Shown: piece after piece, positions 55,735 through 63,874 of the stretch
Position numbering within the stretch: position 1 is the first letter of the stretch
Layout: every line of letters begins with the position of its first letter
NCBI GenBank assembly: GCA_965204295.1
Contig: OZ241973.1
Span: forward strand, 2,790,001 to 2,854,000
DNA length: 64,000 bases
Direction: 5' to 3'
DNA from: JAWKWH01 sp965204295
Lineage (GTDB): Bacteria > Pseudomonadota > Alphaproteobacteria > Rhizobiales > Rhizobiaceae
The notes under the pieces: generated by a model
Seen by the model: the letters and a program-made list of their open reading frames with translations, nothing else
Databases searched by the model: none
Told to the model about the DNA's origin: nothing
Translations under genes and position numbers: made by a program

Positions 55735-57386
55735 GTCCTGCCCCCCATCCGGCCGGCGGCCGCCATCAGGGCAAAACTGAGCGCACCCAGAAAAAGGGCG
55801 ATGCCCGCGGCGTCGGCGGTGCGGTAGCTGCCCATCCGCGCCAACAGCAGATAGGGCAGGGTCTGAACGGATTCGCTTCCGAACAATGCAATGACGCCCA
55901 GATCGCCGAGCGACAGCGCCATGGCGAAGGCAAACCCCGCGAGCAGGGGTCGCCGCAGCGCCGGCCAGTCGATCAGAACGAACCTGTTCAGACCGCTCAC
56001 GCCGAGCGATTCGGCCAGGCGATCATGGCGCGTCGCCGCCATATCGTGCGCGGGCCGGATCATCCGCACGACGAACGGCATCGCCATTGCCGCGTTTACC
56101 GCCACAACCATTACCGGCGCCATCGCGAACGCATCCGCATGGTGACGAATGGCGACAAACCAGCCCGCCCCGATAACGATCGGCGGGACAACCAGAATCA
56201 TGCCGGCTCCGGAATCGCAGAAACGCTCCGCCATTGTCGCCCGCCCGCCCGGTTCGCGCGCCGCCTCCATACGCTTGCGGGCCGAGACGAGAGACAGCGA
56301 CAGGCCGGTCGCGAGCACGGCGGCAACAAACGCCAGCGCCAGGCTGGTCAACGTCGCGCGGATGACCGAAGCCTCGCCGGCGAGGCGGACGAGGTCGGCG
56401 GCGAGGCCGGACGCGACAATCGCGCCCATCGGCGCGGCGACGAACAAGGCGGCGATGACGATGACGAATGTGTTGACGGCGGTTTCCAGGGGCGCCGGCC
56501 GCGCGTGGCGGCGCGTGGAGACGGTCAGGCCGGCCGGCGCATCGACGCCGCGTCCCGGCCGGGACAGACCCGTCACGATCGCGCCCGTCAACACCAATTG
56601 CAATGCGGTGAGCGTCACCGCGGCGCCGGGATCGAAATCGAAACGCAGCGCCTGATAAATGGCGACCTCAAGGGTTGTCGCCCCGGGCCCGCCCCCCAAA
56701 ATCAGCACGATCGCGAAGGATGCGATGCAAAGCATGAACACAAGCCCGGCGACGCCGGGAAGCGACCGCCGCAGAACCGGCCATTCGATAAACCGCCATT
56801 GCGGCGCGCTTCCCATGCCGATCTGCGAGGCGACGCGCCAATGATCGCGCGGCACGGTTTGCAGCGCCTCGAAGAACATCCGGGTCGCCAGCGGCAGGTT
56901 GAAGAAGACATGCGCGATCAGAATGCCGGAAAGGCCGTAAATTCCGGGCCACCTTCCGTCCGCCAGCAGGTTCAGCGGCGCGGACAGAAATCCGCTTCGG
57001 CCATAGAGGGCCAACACCCCAAGCGCCACGACGATCGCCGGCAGCGCCTGCGGCACGGCAAAAAGACGCAGGAGCGCCTCTCTGCCGAAAAAACGCTCAT
57101 GGCGCGATATGGCGCGCGCCACGAACAGCGCCGGAAATACGGACAGCACCGTGGAAAGGAGAGCCTGAAGCAGTGTGAACCTGACAATTCCGGCAAGGCG
57201 CATATCGAAGTCGGGGGCCGCCAATCCGCCGGAACGCGACGCCTCCAGCAAAAGGCCGGCAATCGCGCCGCCGCCCAACAGCGCCGGAAACGACAGCGCC
57301 ACGATCCCGGGCCATCGCCCGCGAACGGCGCGCCTTTTCCTTCGAGGATCGGGGATCGGTTTCAGTGGCCCATCGCTTCCAGCCAT
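55731..57386 (-). CDS. thiP: Thiamine ABC transporter permease
   Basis: The protein has 551 residues with about twelve hydrophobic helices. It is a fused pair of permease modules, each with an EAA-like loop (FEALQTVPRDHWRVASQIGM in the first, RLAESLGVSGLNRFVLIDWP in the second). This arrangement is typical of ThiP and the related Fe3+ family. It begins inside the thiB 3' end (25-base overlap) and ends in an ATGA overlap with thiQ. Confidence 0.93.
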   Translation of the reverse strand: MAGSDGPLKPIPDPRRKRRAVRGRWPGIVALSFPALLGGGAIAGLLLEASRSGGLAAPDFDMRLAGIVRFTLLQALLSTVLSVFPALFVARAISRHERFFGREALLRLFAVPQALPAIVVALGVLALYGRSGFLSAPLNLLADGRWPGIYGLSGILIAHVFFNLPLATRMFFEALQTVPRDHWRVASQIGMGSAPQWRFIEWPVLRRSLPGVAGLVFMLCIASFAIVLILGGGPGATTLEVAIYQALRFDFDPGAAVTLTALQLVLTGAIVTGLSRPGRGVDAPAGLTVSTRRHARPAPLETAVNTFVIVIAALFVAAPMGAIVASGLAADLVRLAGEASVIRATLTSLALAFVAAVLATGLSLSLVSARKRMEAAREPGGRATMAERFCDSGAGMILVVPPIVIGAGWFVAIRHHADAFAMAPVMVVAVNAAMAMPFVVRMIRPAHDMAATRHDRLAESLGVSGLNRFVLIDWPALRRPLLAGFAFAMALSLGDLGVIALFGSESVQTLPYLLLARMGSYRTADAAGIALFLGALSFALMAAAGRMGGRT

Positions 57387-58366
57387 TCGTCAACCCAGGC
57401 CTTCCTGTTCTCCGCCACCTCGTCGGCGCCGAACAGCAGGGTCCTCGACGGTTTGACCAGCCTGCCGAAGACCGGATGGAGCGGTTTGCCGGTTCTGCCG
57501 GCCGGAAACATCCAGTTGGTTTCCGGGATGATGTCCTGAAATTCCGGGCCGGTCATGAACGAAAGGAACTTCGCGGACAGTTCGTTGCCCGCCCCCTTGA
57601 CGGTTGTCCCGGCGACCTCGATCTGCATGTAGTGTCCTTCGGCGAAGGCGGCGGCCCGGTACCGGTCCGATCCTTCCGCGATCATGTGATAGGCGGGCGA
57701 GGTCGTGTAGGACAGCACCATTTCGGCCTCGCCGCCGGTGAACAGTCCATAGGCTTCCGACCAGCCGGGCGTCACGGTCAGAATGCTGTCCTTCAAGCCG
57801 CTCCAGGCTTTCGGAGCGTCGTCGCCATAAACGAACCGCAACCAGAGCACCAGGCCAAGACCGGGTGTCGAGGTGCGCGGATCCTGAATGACGATTTTCG
57901 CATCGCCGGCGAGCGCGACCAGATCGGCCAGGCTGGAAGGGGCGTCCCCGATCTTCTCCGTGTCGTATATGACGGCGAAATGACCGTAGTCGTAGGGCAC
58001 GAAGGTCTCGTCGCTCCAGCCGCCCGGCACATCGATATTGCCCAGGTCGATTCCGTGTGGCGCAAACAGGCCGGTTTCCAGGGCTTCGGAGGCCAGATTG
58101 GTGTCGAGGCCAAGCACGATGTCCGCTTTGGCAACGCCGCCCTCCAGCTTCAGGCGATTGAGCAGCGCCACGCCGTCGGCGACCGGGACAAATTCGAGAT
58201 CGCAACCGCACGTCGCCTCGAACGCCTTTTCGACCCGTGGCCCCGGACCCCATTCCGCCGTGAAACTCTCATAGGTGTAGACGGTCAGCTTTTGCGCCGC
58301 GCTCGCCGACGGGGCGACCGCGATCAGCAGGGCCACGGCGGAAATTTCAAGGATTTTCAAGCGCAT
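57362..58366 (-). CDS. thiB: Thiamine-binding periplasmic protein
   Basis: The 334-residue protein has a signal peptide (ISAVALLIAVAPSASAA). The mature start KLTVYTYESFTAEWGPGP is the ThiB/TbpA signature. DLEFVPVADGVALLNRLKLE and YDYGHFAVIYDTEKI follow. The start at 58366 has AGGAG six bases upstream; another ATG six bases further up lies too close. Transcription begins behind a TPP riboswitch, so it is off when thiamine is plentiful. Confidence 0.94.
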   Translation of the reverse strand: MRLKILEISAVALLIAVAPSASAAQKLTVYTYESFTAEWGPGPRVEKAFEATCGCDLEFVPVADGVALLNRLKLEGGVAKADIVLGLDTNLASEALETGLFAPHGIDLGNIDVPGGWSDETFVPYDYGHFAVIYDTEKIGDAPSSLADLVALAGDAKIVIQDPRTSTPGLGLVLWLRFVYGDDAPKAWSGLKDSILTVTPGWSEAYGLFTGGEAEMVLSYTTSPAYHMIAEGSDRYRAAAFAEGHYMQIEVAGTTVKGAGNELSAKFLSFMTGPEFQDIIPETNWMFPAGRTGKPLHPVFGRLVKPSRTLLFGADEVAENRKAWVDEWLEAMGH

Positions 58367-58426
58367 CGGCATCTCCTTCGTTTCGTTTGACGGAAAGATC
58401 GAAGCGCCTTTTTCAAGGAAGAGTCT

Positions 58427-58530
58427 AATCCCTCCGCCGGTGCAAACCGGATCAGGTTCAGCGGGTTGACCGGGCCGGAAGCTTCGGTCTCTCAGCCGGA
58501 TGACGCACTGCATCTCCGGCACCCCGTTAG
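58427..58530 (-). promoter_or_regulatory. TPP riboswitch (THI element)
   Basis: On the minus strand GGGGTGCC, then GGCTGAGA, then ACCCGCTGAACCTGATCCGG and GGCGGAGGGATT occur in the order and spacing of the conserved thi-box. It begins within a few bases of the predicted transcription start and lies 60 bases before thiB, so it likely masks the ribosome site or terminates when TPP is bound. Confidence 0.95.
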
Positions 58531-58540
58531 AGCGGCCGGC

Positions 58541-58569
58541 AGTATAAACCCCGGCGATGCGGCTGACAA
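58541..58569 (-). promoter_or_regulatory. Strong sigma70-type promoter of thiBPQ
   Basis: On the minus strand TTGTCA and TATACT are separated by exactly 17 bases. The expected start of transcription coincides with the 5' edge of the riboswitch. Confidence 0.75.
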
Positions 58570-58610
58570 GACCCGCTTGACGCGTCGACGGTTCGTGATA
58601 GAGCGGCGGC

Positions 58611-59252
58611 ATGAACCGGTTTGTCGTGCTTCTGGACGGCGATATGACGCCCACGCCCCGCCTTGAACGGCAGGTAAGCGGCCGCCGCGCCATTGCGGCC
58701 GATGGCGGGATCCGCCACGCGCCGCCGCTTGGCGTCGTGCCCGAAACATGGCTCGGCGATTTCGATTCCGCGCCGGAGCGCGTTCCGGACGGACTGTCCG
58801 ACGTGCCCCGCCTCGCCTATCCGCGCGACAAGGACGCGACCGACGGCGAAATCGCGGTCGAAGCGGCCCTTGAACGGGGCGCCGACGGATTATTGCTTGT
58901 CGGCGCGTTTGGCGGCGGGCGGGCCGATCACGCCCTGCTGCACGGGACGATGGCTCTGGGCCTCGCGCGCCGGGGCGTCGACGTTGTTTTAAGCGACGGA
59001 TCGCAGGAGGGGCGCCCGATCCTGCCCGGCAACGCAAGGTTCGATTTCGCGAACGGCGCTCTGTTCAGCCTGATCGGATTTTCCGATCTGGCCGGCCTGT
59101 CGATCCGGGGCGTCAAATGGCCGCTGAACGATGTGGACGTGCCGCTGGGGTCGTCGCTGACGCTGTCGAACGAAGTGACCGGCGGCCTTGAGATCGATCT
59201 GGCGAAGGGGCGCGCATTGCTTGTCGCGCAATTGACGTTCCAGGACGGTTGA
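58611..59252 (+). CDS. thiN: Thiamine pyrophosphokinase
   Basis: The protein has 213 residues. ETWLGDFDS and DKDATDGEIAVEAALERGAD hold the catalytic acidic residues; FGGGRADHALLHG is another family motif. It makes TPP from imported thiamine, complementing the divergent thiBPQ importer. It carries no riboswitch of its own. Gene symbol follows bacterial usage (thiN). Confidence 0.92.
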   Translation: MNRFVVLLDGDMTPTPRLERQVSGRRAIAADGGIRHAPPLGVVPETWLGDFDSAPERVPDGLSDVPRLAYPRDKDATDGEIAVEAALERGADGLLLVGAFGGGRADHALLHGTMALGLARRGVDVVLSDGSQEGRPILPGNARFDFANGALFSLIGFSDLAGLSIRGVKWPLNDVDVPLGSSLTLSNEVTGGLEIDLAKGRALLVAQLTFQDG

Positions 59253-59301
59253 TCCCGGAAACCGACGGTGCGGTTTTTTCTCCCGGATGGAGGAAAGCGC
59301 T

Positions 59302-59580
59302 TCAGGCGGCTTCCAGCGGCTCGATGCCGAGACATCGACGGTCTCGCGGGCGTGCGCCAGATCCCAGGCGCGCTGGAGGTTCATCCAGTATTCCGGGGTG
59401 GTCGAGAAGAAGCGGGCCAGACGCATGGCGGTATCGACCGTGATCGCGGTCCGGCCCCCGATCAGGCGTTCGATGCGCGTCGAGACGGGCGGCGAGAGCG
59501 ATCGCGCTCATCCCGAGCGGCGCGAGATAAAGCCCGGCGAGAACTTCGCCGGGATGCAGGGGGTCGATCGGCAGGCTCAT
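59302..59580 (-). pseudogene. HigA-family antitoxin with two compensating frameshifts
   Basis: The frame starts MSLPIDPLHPGEVLAGLYLA and ends GIEPLEAA, with a normal total length of 92 codons. The centre (about 59490 to 59330) only makes sense one frame over: STRIERLIGGRTAITVDTAM, RLARFFSTTPEYWMNLQRAW. That is the helix-turn-helix core of HigA/VapI-type antitoxins. Thus an indel shifts out and a second shifts back. As read, the recognition helix is destroyed. Confidence 0.8.
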
Positions 59581-59627
59581 GTCAGGCCCTCCCAACGATA
59601 GTCCGCGATTCCAGTCCTCGCGCCGTC
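59577..59627 (-). pseudogene. HigB-type toxin C-terminal remnant
   Basis: Sixteen codons, DGARTGIADYRWEGLT, end in a TGA that overlaps the HigA ATG (ATGA). The xIxDYxxEG ending fits the C-terminus of HigB-type toxins. It starts right after the ankyrin gene stop, so the rest of the toxin was deleted. Confidence 0.5.
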
Positions 59628-59635
59628 TTATCCGG

Positions 59636-60697
59636 TCAGTCCCAGCGGGCGTCGTTAAGCCGCCAATAGGCCGGCGTGCCGATCAGCGGCGAATCCTTCG
59701 GGATGACATCGAACGGGGTCAGCCCCTCTGCGCCCCGCGCACCGGGGTCGGCTCCGGCGTTGAGCAGCGCCGCGATTGCCGCGGCATGGCCGTTCCGCGC
59801 AGCCTCGTATAGCGGGGTACGGCCATTCTTATCCCGCACATTGGGATCGACCCCGGCTTCAAGCAGCGCCGTGATTGCGGCGGAATCGCCGCCGTAAGCA
59901 GCAGCGTGCAGCGGGGTGGTGCCGTACTTGTTCGGCGCACCGGGATCGGCTCCGGCTTCGAGCAGCGCCGCGATCGCGGCGACATGACCGTACAACGCGG
60001 CAGTGTGCAGCGGGGTGAAGCCATCCTCGTCCCGCGCATCGTGATCGGCCCCGGCTTCGAGCAGCACCGCGATCACGGTGGCATGGCCGTTGGCCGCGGC
60101 ACGGTGCAGCGGGGTGGCGCCACTCTTGGCCCGTGCGTCGGGATCGGCCCCGGCTTCGAGCAGCGCCGCGATCGCGGCGGCACGGCCTTCCTGCGCGGCA
60201 ATGTGCAGCGGGGTGTTGCCCTTCTTGGTCCAGGAATTCGGATCGGCGCCGGCCTTGAGCAGCGCCGCCATCGCGGCGGCATGGCCTTCCTGCGCGGCAG
60301 CGTGCAGCGGGGTGATGCCAAACTTATTCCGTGCGTCGGGATCGGCTCCGGCTTCGATCAGCGCCGCGATCGCGGCGGTATGGCCCTCAAGCGCGGCACT
60401 GTGCAACGGGGTCCAGCCGTCCTCGTCCCGCGCATCGGGATCGGCTCCGGCGTCAAGCAGCGCCGCGATCGCGGTGGCATGGCCCGCCTCTGCGGCGGTG
60501 TGCAGCGGAGCGCCGCCATACTCGTCCCGTGCGTTGAGGTCGGCCCCGGCCCGCAGGCAGGCGCGCACATCCTCGGCGCCGGCTGTCGTGAAGAAATCCG
60601 GGCTGTTCCAGTTCGCGCAGTCGGGCTGCGCCCGCGCGGCCGGCAGGGTCAGACACGCCGCCATGGCCGCCATGATCGCAACGATTCCAATTCTCAC
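59636..60697 (-). CDS. Secreted ankyrin-repeat protein
   Basis: The protein has 353 residues. A signal peptide (MAAMAACLTLPAARA) precedes about nine ankyrin repeats of exactly 33 residues of the form DEDGWTPLHSAALEGHTAAI then AALIEAGADPDAR, from about residue 45 to 325. A unique C-terminal cap (IPKDSPLIGTPAYWRLNDAR) follows. Repeats are so alike at DNA level (99-bp period) that copy number probably changes by recombination. It would be periplasmic or exported and bind proteins. A paralogue with the same cap starts at the right edge of the window. Confidence 0.9.
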   Translation of the reverse strand: MRIGIVAIMAAMAACLTLPAARAQPDCANWNSPDFFTTAGAEDVRACLRAGADLNARDEYGGAPLHTAAEAGHATAIAALLDAGADPDARDEDGWTPLHSAALEGHTAAIAALIEAGADPDARNKFGITPLHAAAQEGHAAAMAALLKAGADPNSWTKKGNTPLHIAAQEGRAAAIAALLEAGADPDARAKSGATPLHRAAANGHATVIAVLLEAGADHDARDEDGFTPLHTAALYGHVAAIAALLEAGADPGAPNKYGTTPLHAAAYGGDSAAITALLEAGVDPNVRDKNGRTPLYEAARNGHAAAIAALLNAGADPGARGAEGLTPFDVIPKDSPLIGTPAYWRLNDARWD

Positions 60698-60854
60698 GCC
60701 ATCATCCTCCCCGCCGCCGTCTCTAGCACCGCCGGTTCGCCGCGATCAACCTCGACGGCCCGCGAATTCGACGGCCGGCGTCGCGAAAACCTCGACCGCT
60801 TTCGGAGCGCTTTTCAGGCCCGTTCGAAGGGGCCTCGAAGACCTCTCGAAAATA

Positions 60855-60918
60855 TCCTGAAACCGATCCCGCGCAATAAAATCGCTTTTTTCAGCGTGCT
60901 AAAACCCGCTGACAAGCT
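60855..60918. repeat. 64-bp intergenic repeat, copy 1
   Basis: 63 of 64 bases are identical to 63769-63832. It contains an inverted repeat TCAGCG-N10-CGCTGA and a T6 run. It lies between the nuclease-like gene end and the start of the ankyrin gene, on the upstream side of the latter. Confidence 0.9.
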
Positions 60919-60985
60919 ACAACGGGTATGGTGAAAATAGCGGCGCGCGCACGTCCCGAAGAAGCGACGACGCACAGGACGCCTT

Positions 60986-62182
60986 CTACTGATCCCGCAA
61001 ACTCTTATCCAGCGCGCTTACAGCAATGACAAAGCCATCCGGGTTTTTTGCAAACTGCCCGATCTTCGGAGGTTTGCCATTAACACGAAGAGTTTTCCCG
61101 CCATGCCAATCTACCAATTCCAGATCATCATGTTGCTTTGCCAAGTCAGCAAGAAAACACTCTGCCGCCTGTTTCTGTTTGCCGGTGCTGGGCAGGGAAG
61201 ATGCAACATCCTCAAAGATAACCGATCCATTCCGATAGATGCAGCCAAGTTGAGCAGTATCGCCGGCTGGGGTGTCCCAACGTAAAATCATAGATCGCTC
61301 AAATTTATGATACACACCGTATTGCTTGACTTTTTCAAGAAACTCTTCGATCTGTCGTGGCAGATCGGCGTCAATATCACGCATGGCATCGAAGAACTCA
61401 TCTGGTGTAATCGCCGTCTTTTCAGGCGAAGCTGACGACTGATTGTTCGGGGCGGCCGGTTCGAAAGAGGCCGCGACGCTGTCTCCTTCCAGCCTGATCA
61501 CCCCCCGTTCAATCATGTAGGTTTGTGCGAGGGTTGTCGGGACAACGACCAAATCTTCTTCGCCGTCGCTCAAACGAAACAATGCCAGTTCGACAAGCGC
61601 AAATGTGAAGCGGAAGACTGCATGGGCTTGGAGTCGGGCCACGAGGTTTTCCAGTTCGCCGCGAATGCCATCCCCGGCGACGATCACGACGATGCGACCG
61701 GTTTTCAGCCGGTTGATCAGCGCATCTTGGAAACCGGACTCGTCCAGCGTATCGGGTTGTTCATCGACAATTTCGAACATTGACCGCCCATCCGCCCCAT
61801 CCGCCTTCCTGACAGCATTGTCCAATTCCTCGTAACTCATGGAAAACAGAGCCGATGCGTAATCCAATGCCTGCGCCAGTACCGCGCGACGCATTTCCGA
61901 ATTGCGCCACAGCTTCACCTCGACGATGACAACGTCACCTTCGGGCGTCAGAAACAAGTTGTCGAGGGATCCGCAGTGTAACGATAGTTCCATGCAAACC
62001 GGGATCAGGCGCGACAAACCCGGTTCGATCTGATCCATCGGCAAGAGTGACGGGTTCTTGAAGATCAACTTTTGCAGCCAGCGTTCGTCATAGACATCGT
62101 TTTGCGTAAGCGTAATCCGTTCCAACTGCCTTGTTGCGCCGTCTGCGCTTATGATTACCGGTGTCCCAACTGCTTTTGTCAT
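60986..62182 (-). CDS. PD-(D/E)XK nuclease-like protein (NucS/DUF91-like N-terminus)
   Basis: The protein has 398 residues from ATG 62182. ERWLQKLIFKNPSLLPMDQI opens a domain with the nuclease-fold triad D74 (SLDNLF), E88 and K90 (VVIVEVKLWRN), matching the D...ExK of the PD-(D/E)XK superfamily. The C-terminal 150 residues (EEFLEKVKQYGVYHKFERSM; PAGDTAQLGCIYRNGSVIF) are unlike NucS and have no family I recognise. It could be a nucleic-acid-guided or defence nuclease. It is co-directional with the broken sulfotransferase gene upstream. Confidence 0.72.
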   Translation of the reverse strand: MTKAVGTPVIISADGATRQLERITLTQNDVYDERWLQKLIFKNPSLLPMDQIEPGLSRLIPVCMELSLHCGSLDNLFLTPEGDVVIVEVKLWRNSEMRRAVLAQALDYASALFSMSYEELDNAVRKADGADGRSMFEIVDEQPDTLDESGFQDALINRLKTGRIVVIVAGDGIRGELENLVARLQAHAVFRFTFALVELALFRLSDGEEDLVVVPTTLAQTYMIERGVIRLEGDSVAASFEPAAPNNQSSASPEKTAITPDEFFDAMRDIDADLPRQIEEFLEKVKQYGVYHKFERSMILRWDTPAGDTAQLGCIYRNGSVIFEDVASSLPSTGKQKQAAECFLADLAKQHDDLELVDWHGGKTLRVNGKPPKIGQFAKNPDGFVIAVSALDKSLRDQ

Positions 62183-62295
62183 TACAACTCCGGGGCGCTC
62201 AGAGCCCAAACGAAAATCGGGTTGAGCGATTTCAGTCCGTCATGGTTCTCCGCGCTTGCGACAACGGGAGAGAATCGCGCCCTGGACCGAACTTG

Positions 62296-62319
62296 CCCGC
62301 CGGCGGTATGACCGGCGGG
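62296..62319. other. GC-rich 8-bp perfect hairpin between the sulfotransferase and nuclease-like genes
   Basis: CCCGCCGG and CCGGCGGG flank an 8-base loop. There is no T-tract, so termination is doubtful; it may be an mRNA-stability element. Confidence 0.4.
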
Positions 62320-62356
62320 AGCCGGATACCGCTCTTCGGGCCTCGCAGGGCGCGGC

Positions 62357-63094
62357 CTACAATTCGATGGTGCGGGGAAGATTCTCGACATCTCCATAGT
62401 TCGCGATGATTTCAGCCGGATCGGCCGGGGCGGTTTTCCGCGTCAGTTGCTCCAGTCGATGATCGCCGCCAATTCCCAAATAATCGATCAGGCCGGAATA
62501 TTCTTCCCGCATTCGCTCATACCGCATGATGTACGCGGACGGAAACCTGTCTTTCAGATTGTTGAGCTTGGTTAGCTGCCCACTTCGGAAGCGCTCCAAC
62601 TGTTTAGGATCGACAACGACCTGCCGGGTATCCGGCTCTGTCTCTTCATCGGCAGCAAGGGAATATCTGACGCGATTTTGGGCCAGGCGGCGACAACTTG
62701 CGTAGACAGCCAGTTGGTCTTCGCGATATAGAATGACCGGTATAATTCCTTCATTGGAGAAATAGTCGAGATACGTTTCCTTGTGAGGCGAATAGAAGAT
62801 GTCTTCGAGAATCATTTTGAATCCGACATGTTTCGCCTCAATCGGCCAGACGTGTTCTCCCAAGAATTTTATGGGATCGGCGTCCCGTTCCCTTAACAGC
62901 GAGGCGCCAAACAGTTTTCGCAATTTTCTCTTGAGGGTATATATCAGGTTTTCTTTATTAGGGATCAGATATTCAATCCCTGCCATGCTCAGAACCTAGC
63001 CATGGCAGACCACATGCTGATGGGAATTGAGGCTGAGCGCCAGCATGGTCGAGCCGGCGCGGGCCTGGCTGAATATCACAAAGCGCGAACACAT
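62357..63094 (-). pseudogene. Sulfotransferase (Stf0/NodH-like) interrupted by an amber codon
   Basis: The frame starts at ATG 63094 and encodes MCSRFVIFSQARAGSTMLAL, whose SQARAGSTML is the PAPS 5'-phosphosulfate loop. It then hits TAG at 62998-62996 (codon 33), where relatives would have an amino acid, and continues in frame as VLSMAGIEYLIPNKENLIYT. The later PVILYREDQLAVYASCRRLA is the 3'-phosphate-binding region of the family. Total length without the stop is 245 codons, normal for the group. One substitution therefore separates this from an intact gene; a shorter ORF starting at 62986 lacks the PAPS loop and should be inactive. Confidence 0.8.
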
Positions 63095-63201
63095 ACTTCG
63101 ACAATATTGGCAAACTCTGATTGGGTCAAAGGCGAAATTCGCGCCGGGTCCGGCCTGTCGGAGCGGGTTTTCCCAAACGGTTCGCGGCGCGGTTCCGGCT
63201 T

Positions 63202-63657
63202 TCAGTTCTTCTCACCCAACTTCTCTTCCAGCAGACCGACAATTTCAACGAGCTTCCTCGCCTTGCCGAGAGCGTTTTCGACAATTTCAATCTGTTCGTC
63301 GAAGGGTTTGGAAAGATCGACCGGTGGAACAACGGGTATGACGAGGTAGTCGTGCGTTTTCCAGCCATGGTCTTCCGCCCGTTCCAGTTCTATCCCGGAG
63401 GGCAGTTCCAGTTTTCTTGCCAGGTCTCGATAGGAATTCCCCAGTTGCAGCGTCATCTTTTGCGGCGCCTTCACCTTCCACCACAGCATCTTGTTGAAGG
63501 AAGACCCTTGATACCGGATGGTCGGTCCGCCTTTGTCCGTGCTGGGTTTTTCGCCGGGTCGTCTGTGCCAAAGATCCGGTGCGTGTTTCTCATCGAGATA
63601 TTGCGACAGCGCCGAACTGAAATTCATAACATCTTCGGTTGAAGCAGAATTGGTCAC
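63202..63657 (-). CDS. Hypothetical protein of the ankyrin island
   Basis: The protein has 151 residues: MTNSASTEDVMNFSSALSQY, PTIRYQGSSFNKMLWWKVKA, KLELPSGIELERAEDHGWKT, and a C-terminal coiled-coil-like helix DEQIEIVENALGKARKLVEI. There are no membrane segments. I recognise no family. It follows the second copy of the 64-bp repeat and precedes the sulfotransferase gene on the same strand, so these may be one transcription unit. Confidence 0.65.
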   Translation of the reverse strand: MTNSASTEDVMNFSSALSQYLDEKHAPDLWHRRPGEKPSTDKGGPTIRYQGSSFNKMLWWKVKAPQKMTLQLGNSYRDLARKLELPSGIELERAEDHGWKTHDYLVIPVVPPVDLSKPFDEQIEIVENALGKARKLVEIVGLLEEKLGEKN

Positions 63658-63768
63658 AACTTTCCTCTTTCTCGCCCGGTCGGAAACGGCAAGTTTTCCG
63701 AAAATTCCCCCGCTTGCCCCGCGGTCGTCAGGGGCGCTCGAATGGCTTTCAAAGAGCCTTCGAGAATG

Positions 63769-63832
63769 TCCTGAAACCGACCCCGCGCAATAAAATCGCT
63801 TTTTTCAGCGTGCTAAAACCCGCTGACAAGCT
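63769..63832. repeat. 64-bp intergenic repeat, copy 2
   Basis: 63/64 identity to 60855-60918, the only difference being T/C near the left end. It lies between the second ankyrin gene (its 3' end) and the hypothetical gene that starts at 63657. Confidence 0.9.
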
Positions 63833-63874
63833 GCACCGACGAGGTTCAAAGCGGAATGCGTGGCCCCTTGCCGG

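Noticed and set aside
56025..57539. 504-codon plus-strand frame across thiP
   Set aside because: Arg/Gly-rich shadow of the thiP helices, no domain.
59700..60600. Regular 99-bp repeats that could suggest a CRISPR or satellite array
   Set aside because: The period is exactly 33 codons and encodes ankyrin repeats; there are no unique spacers.
62357..62986. Taking the shorter ORF from ATG 62986 as a complete gene
   Set aside because: It would lack the PAPS-binding loop, which is plainly encoded in frame just upstream of the amber codon.
60855..63832. Integron-type attC sites between the island genes
   Set aside because: The shared repeats lack the GTTRRRY/RYYYAAC core sites, and no integrase gene is seen.
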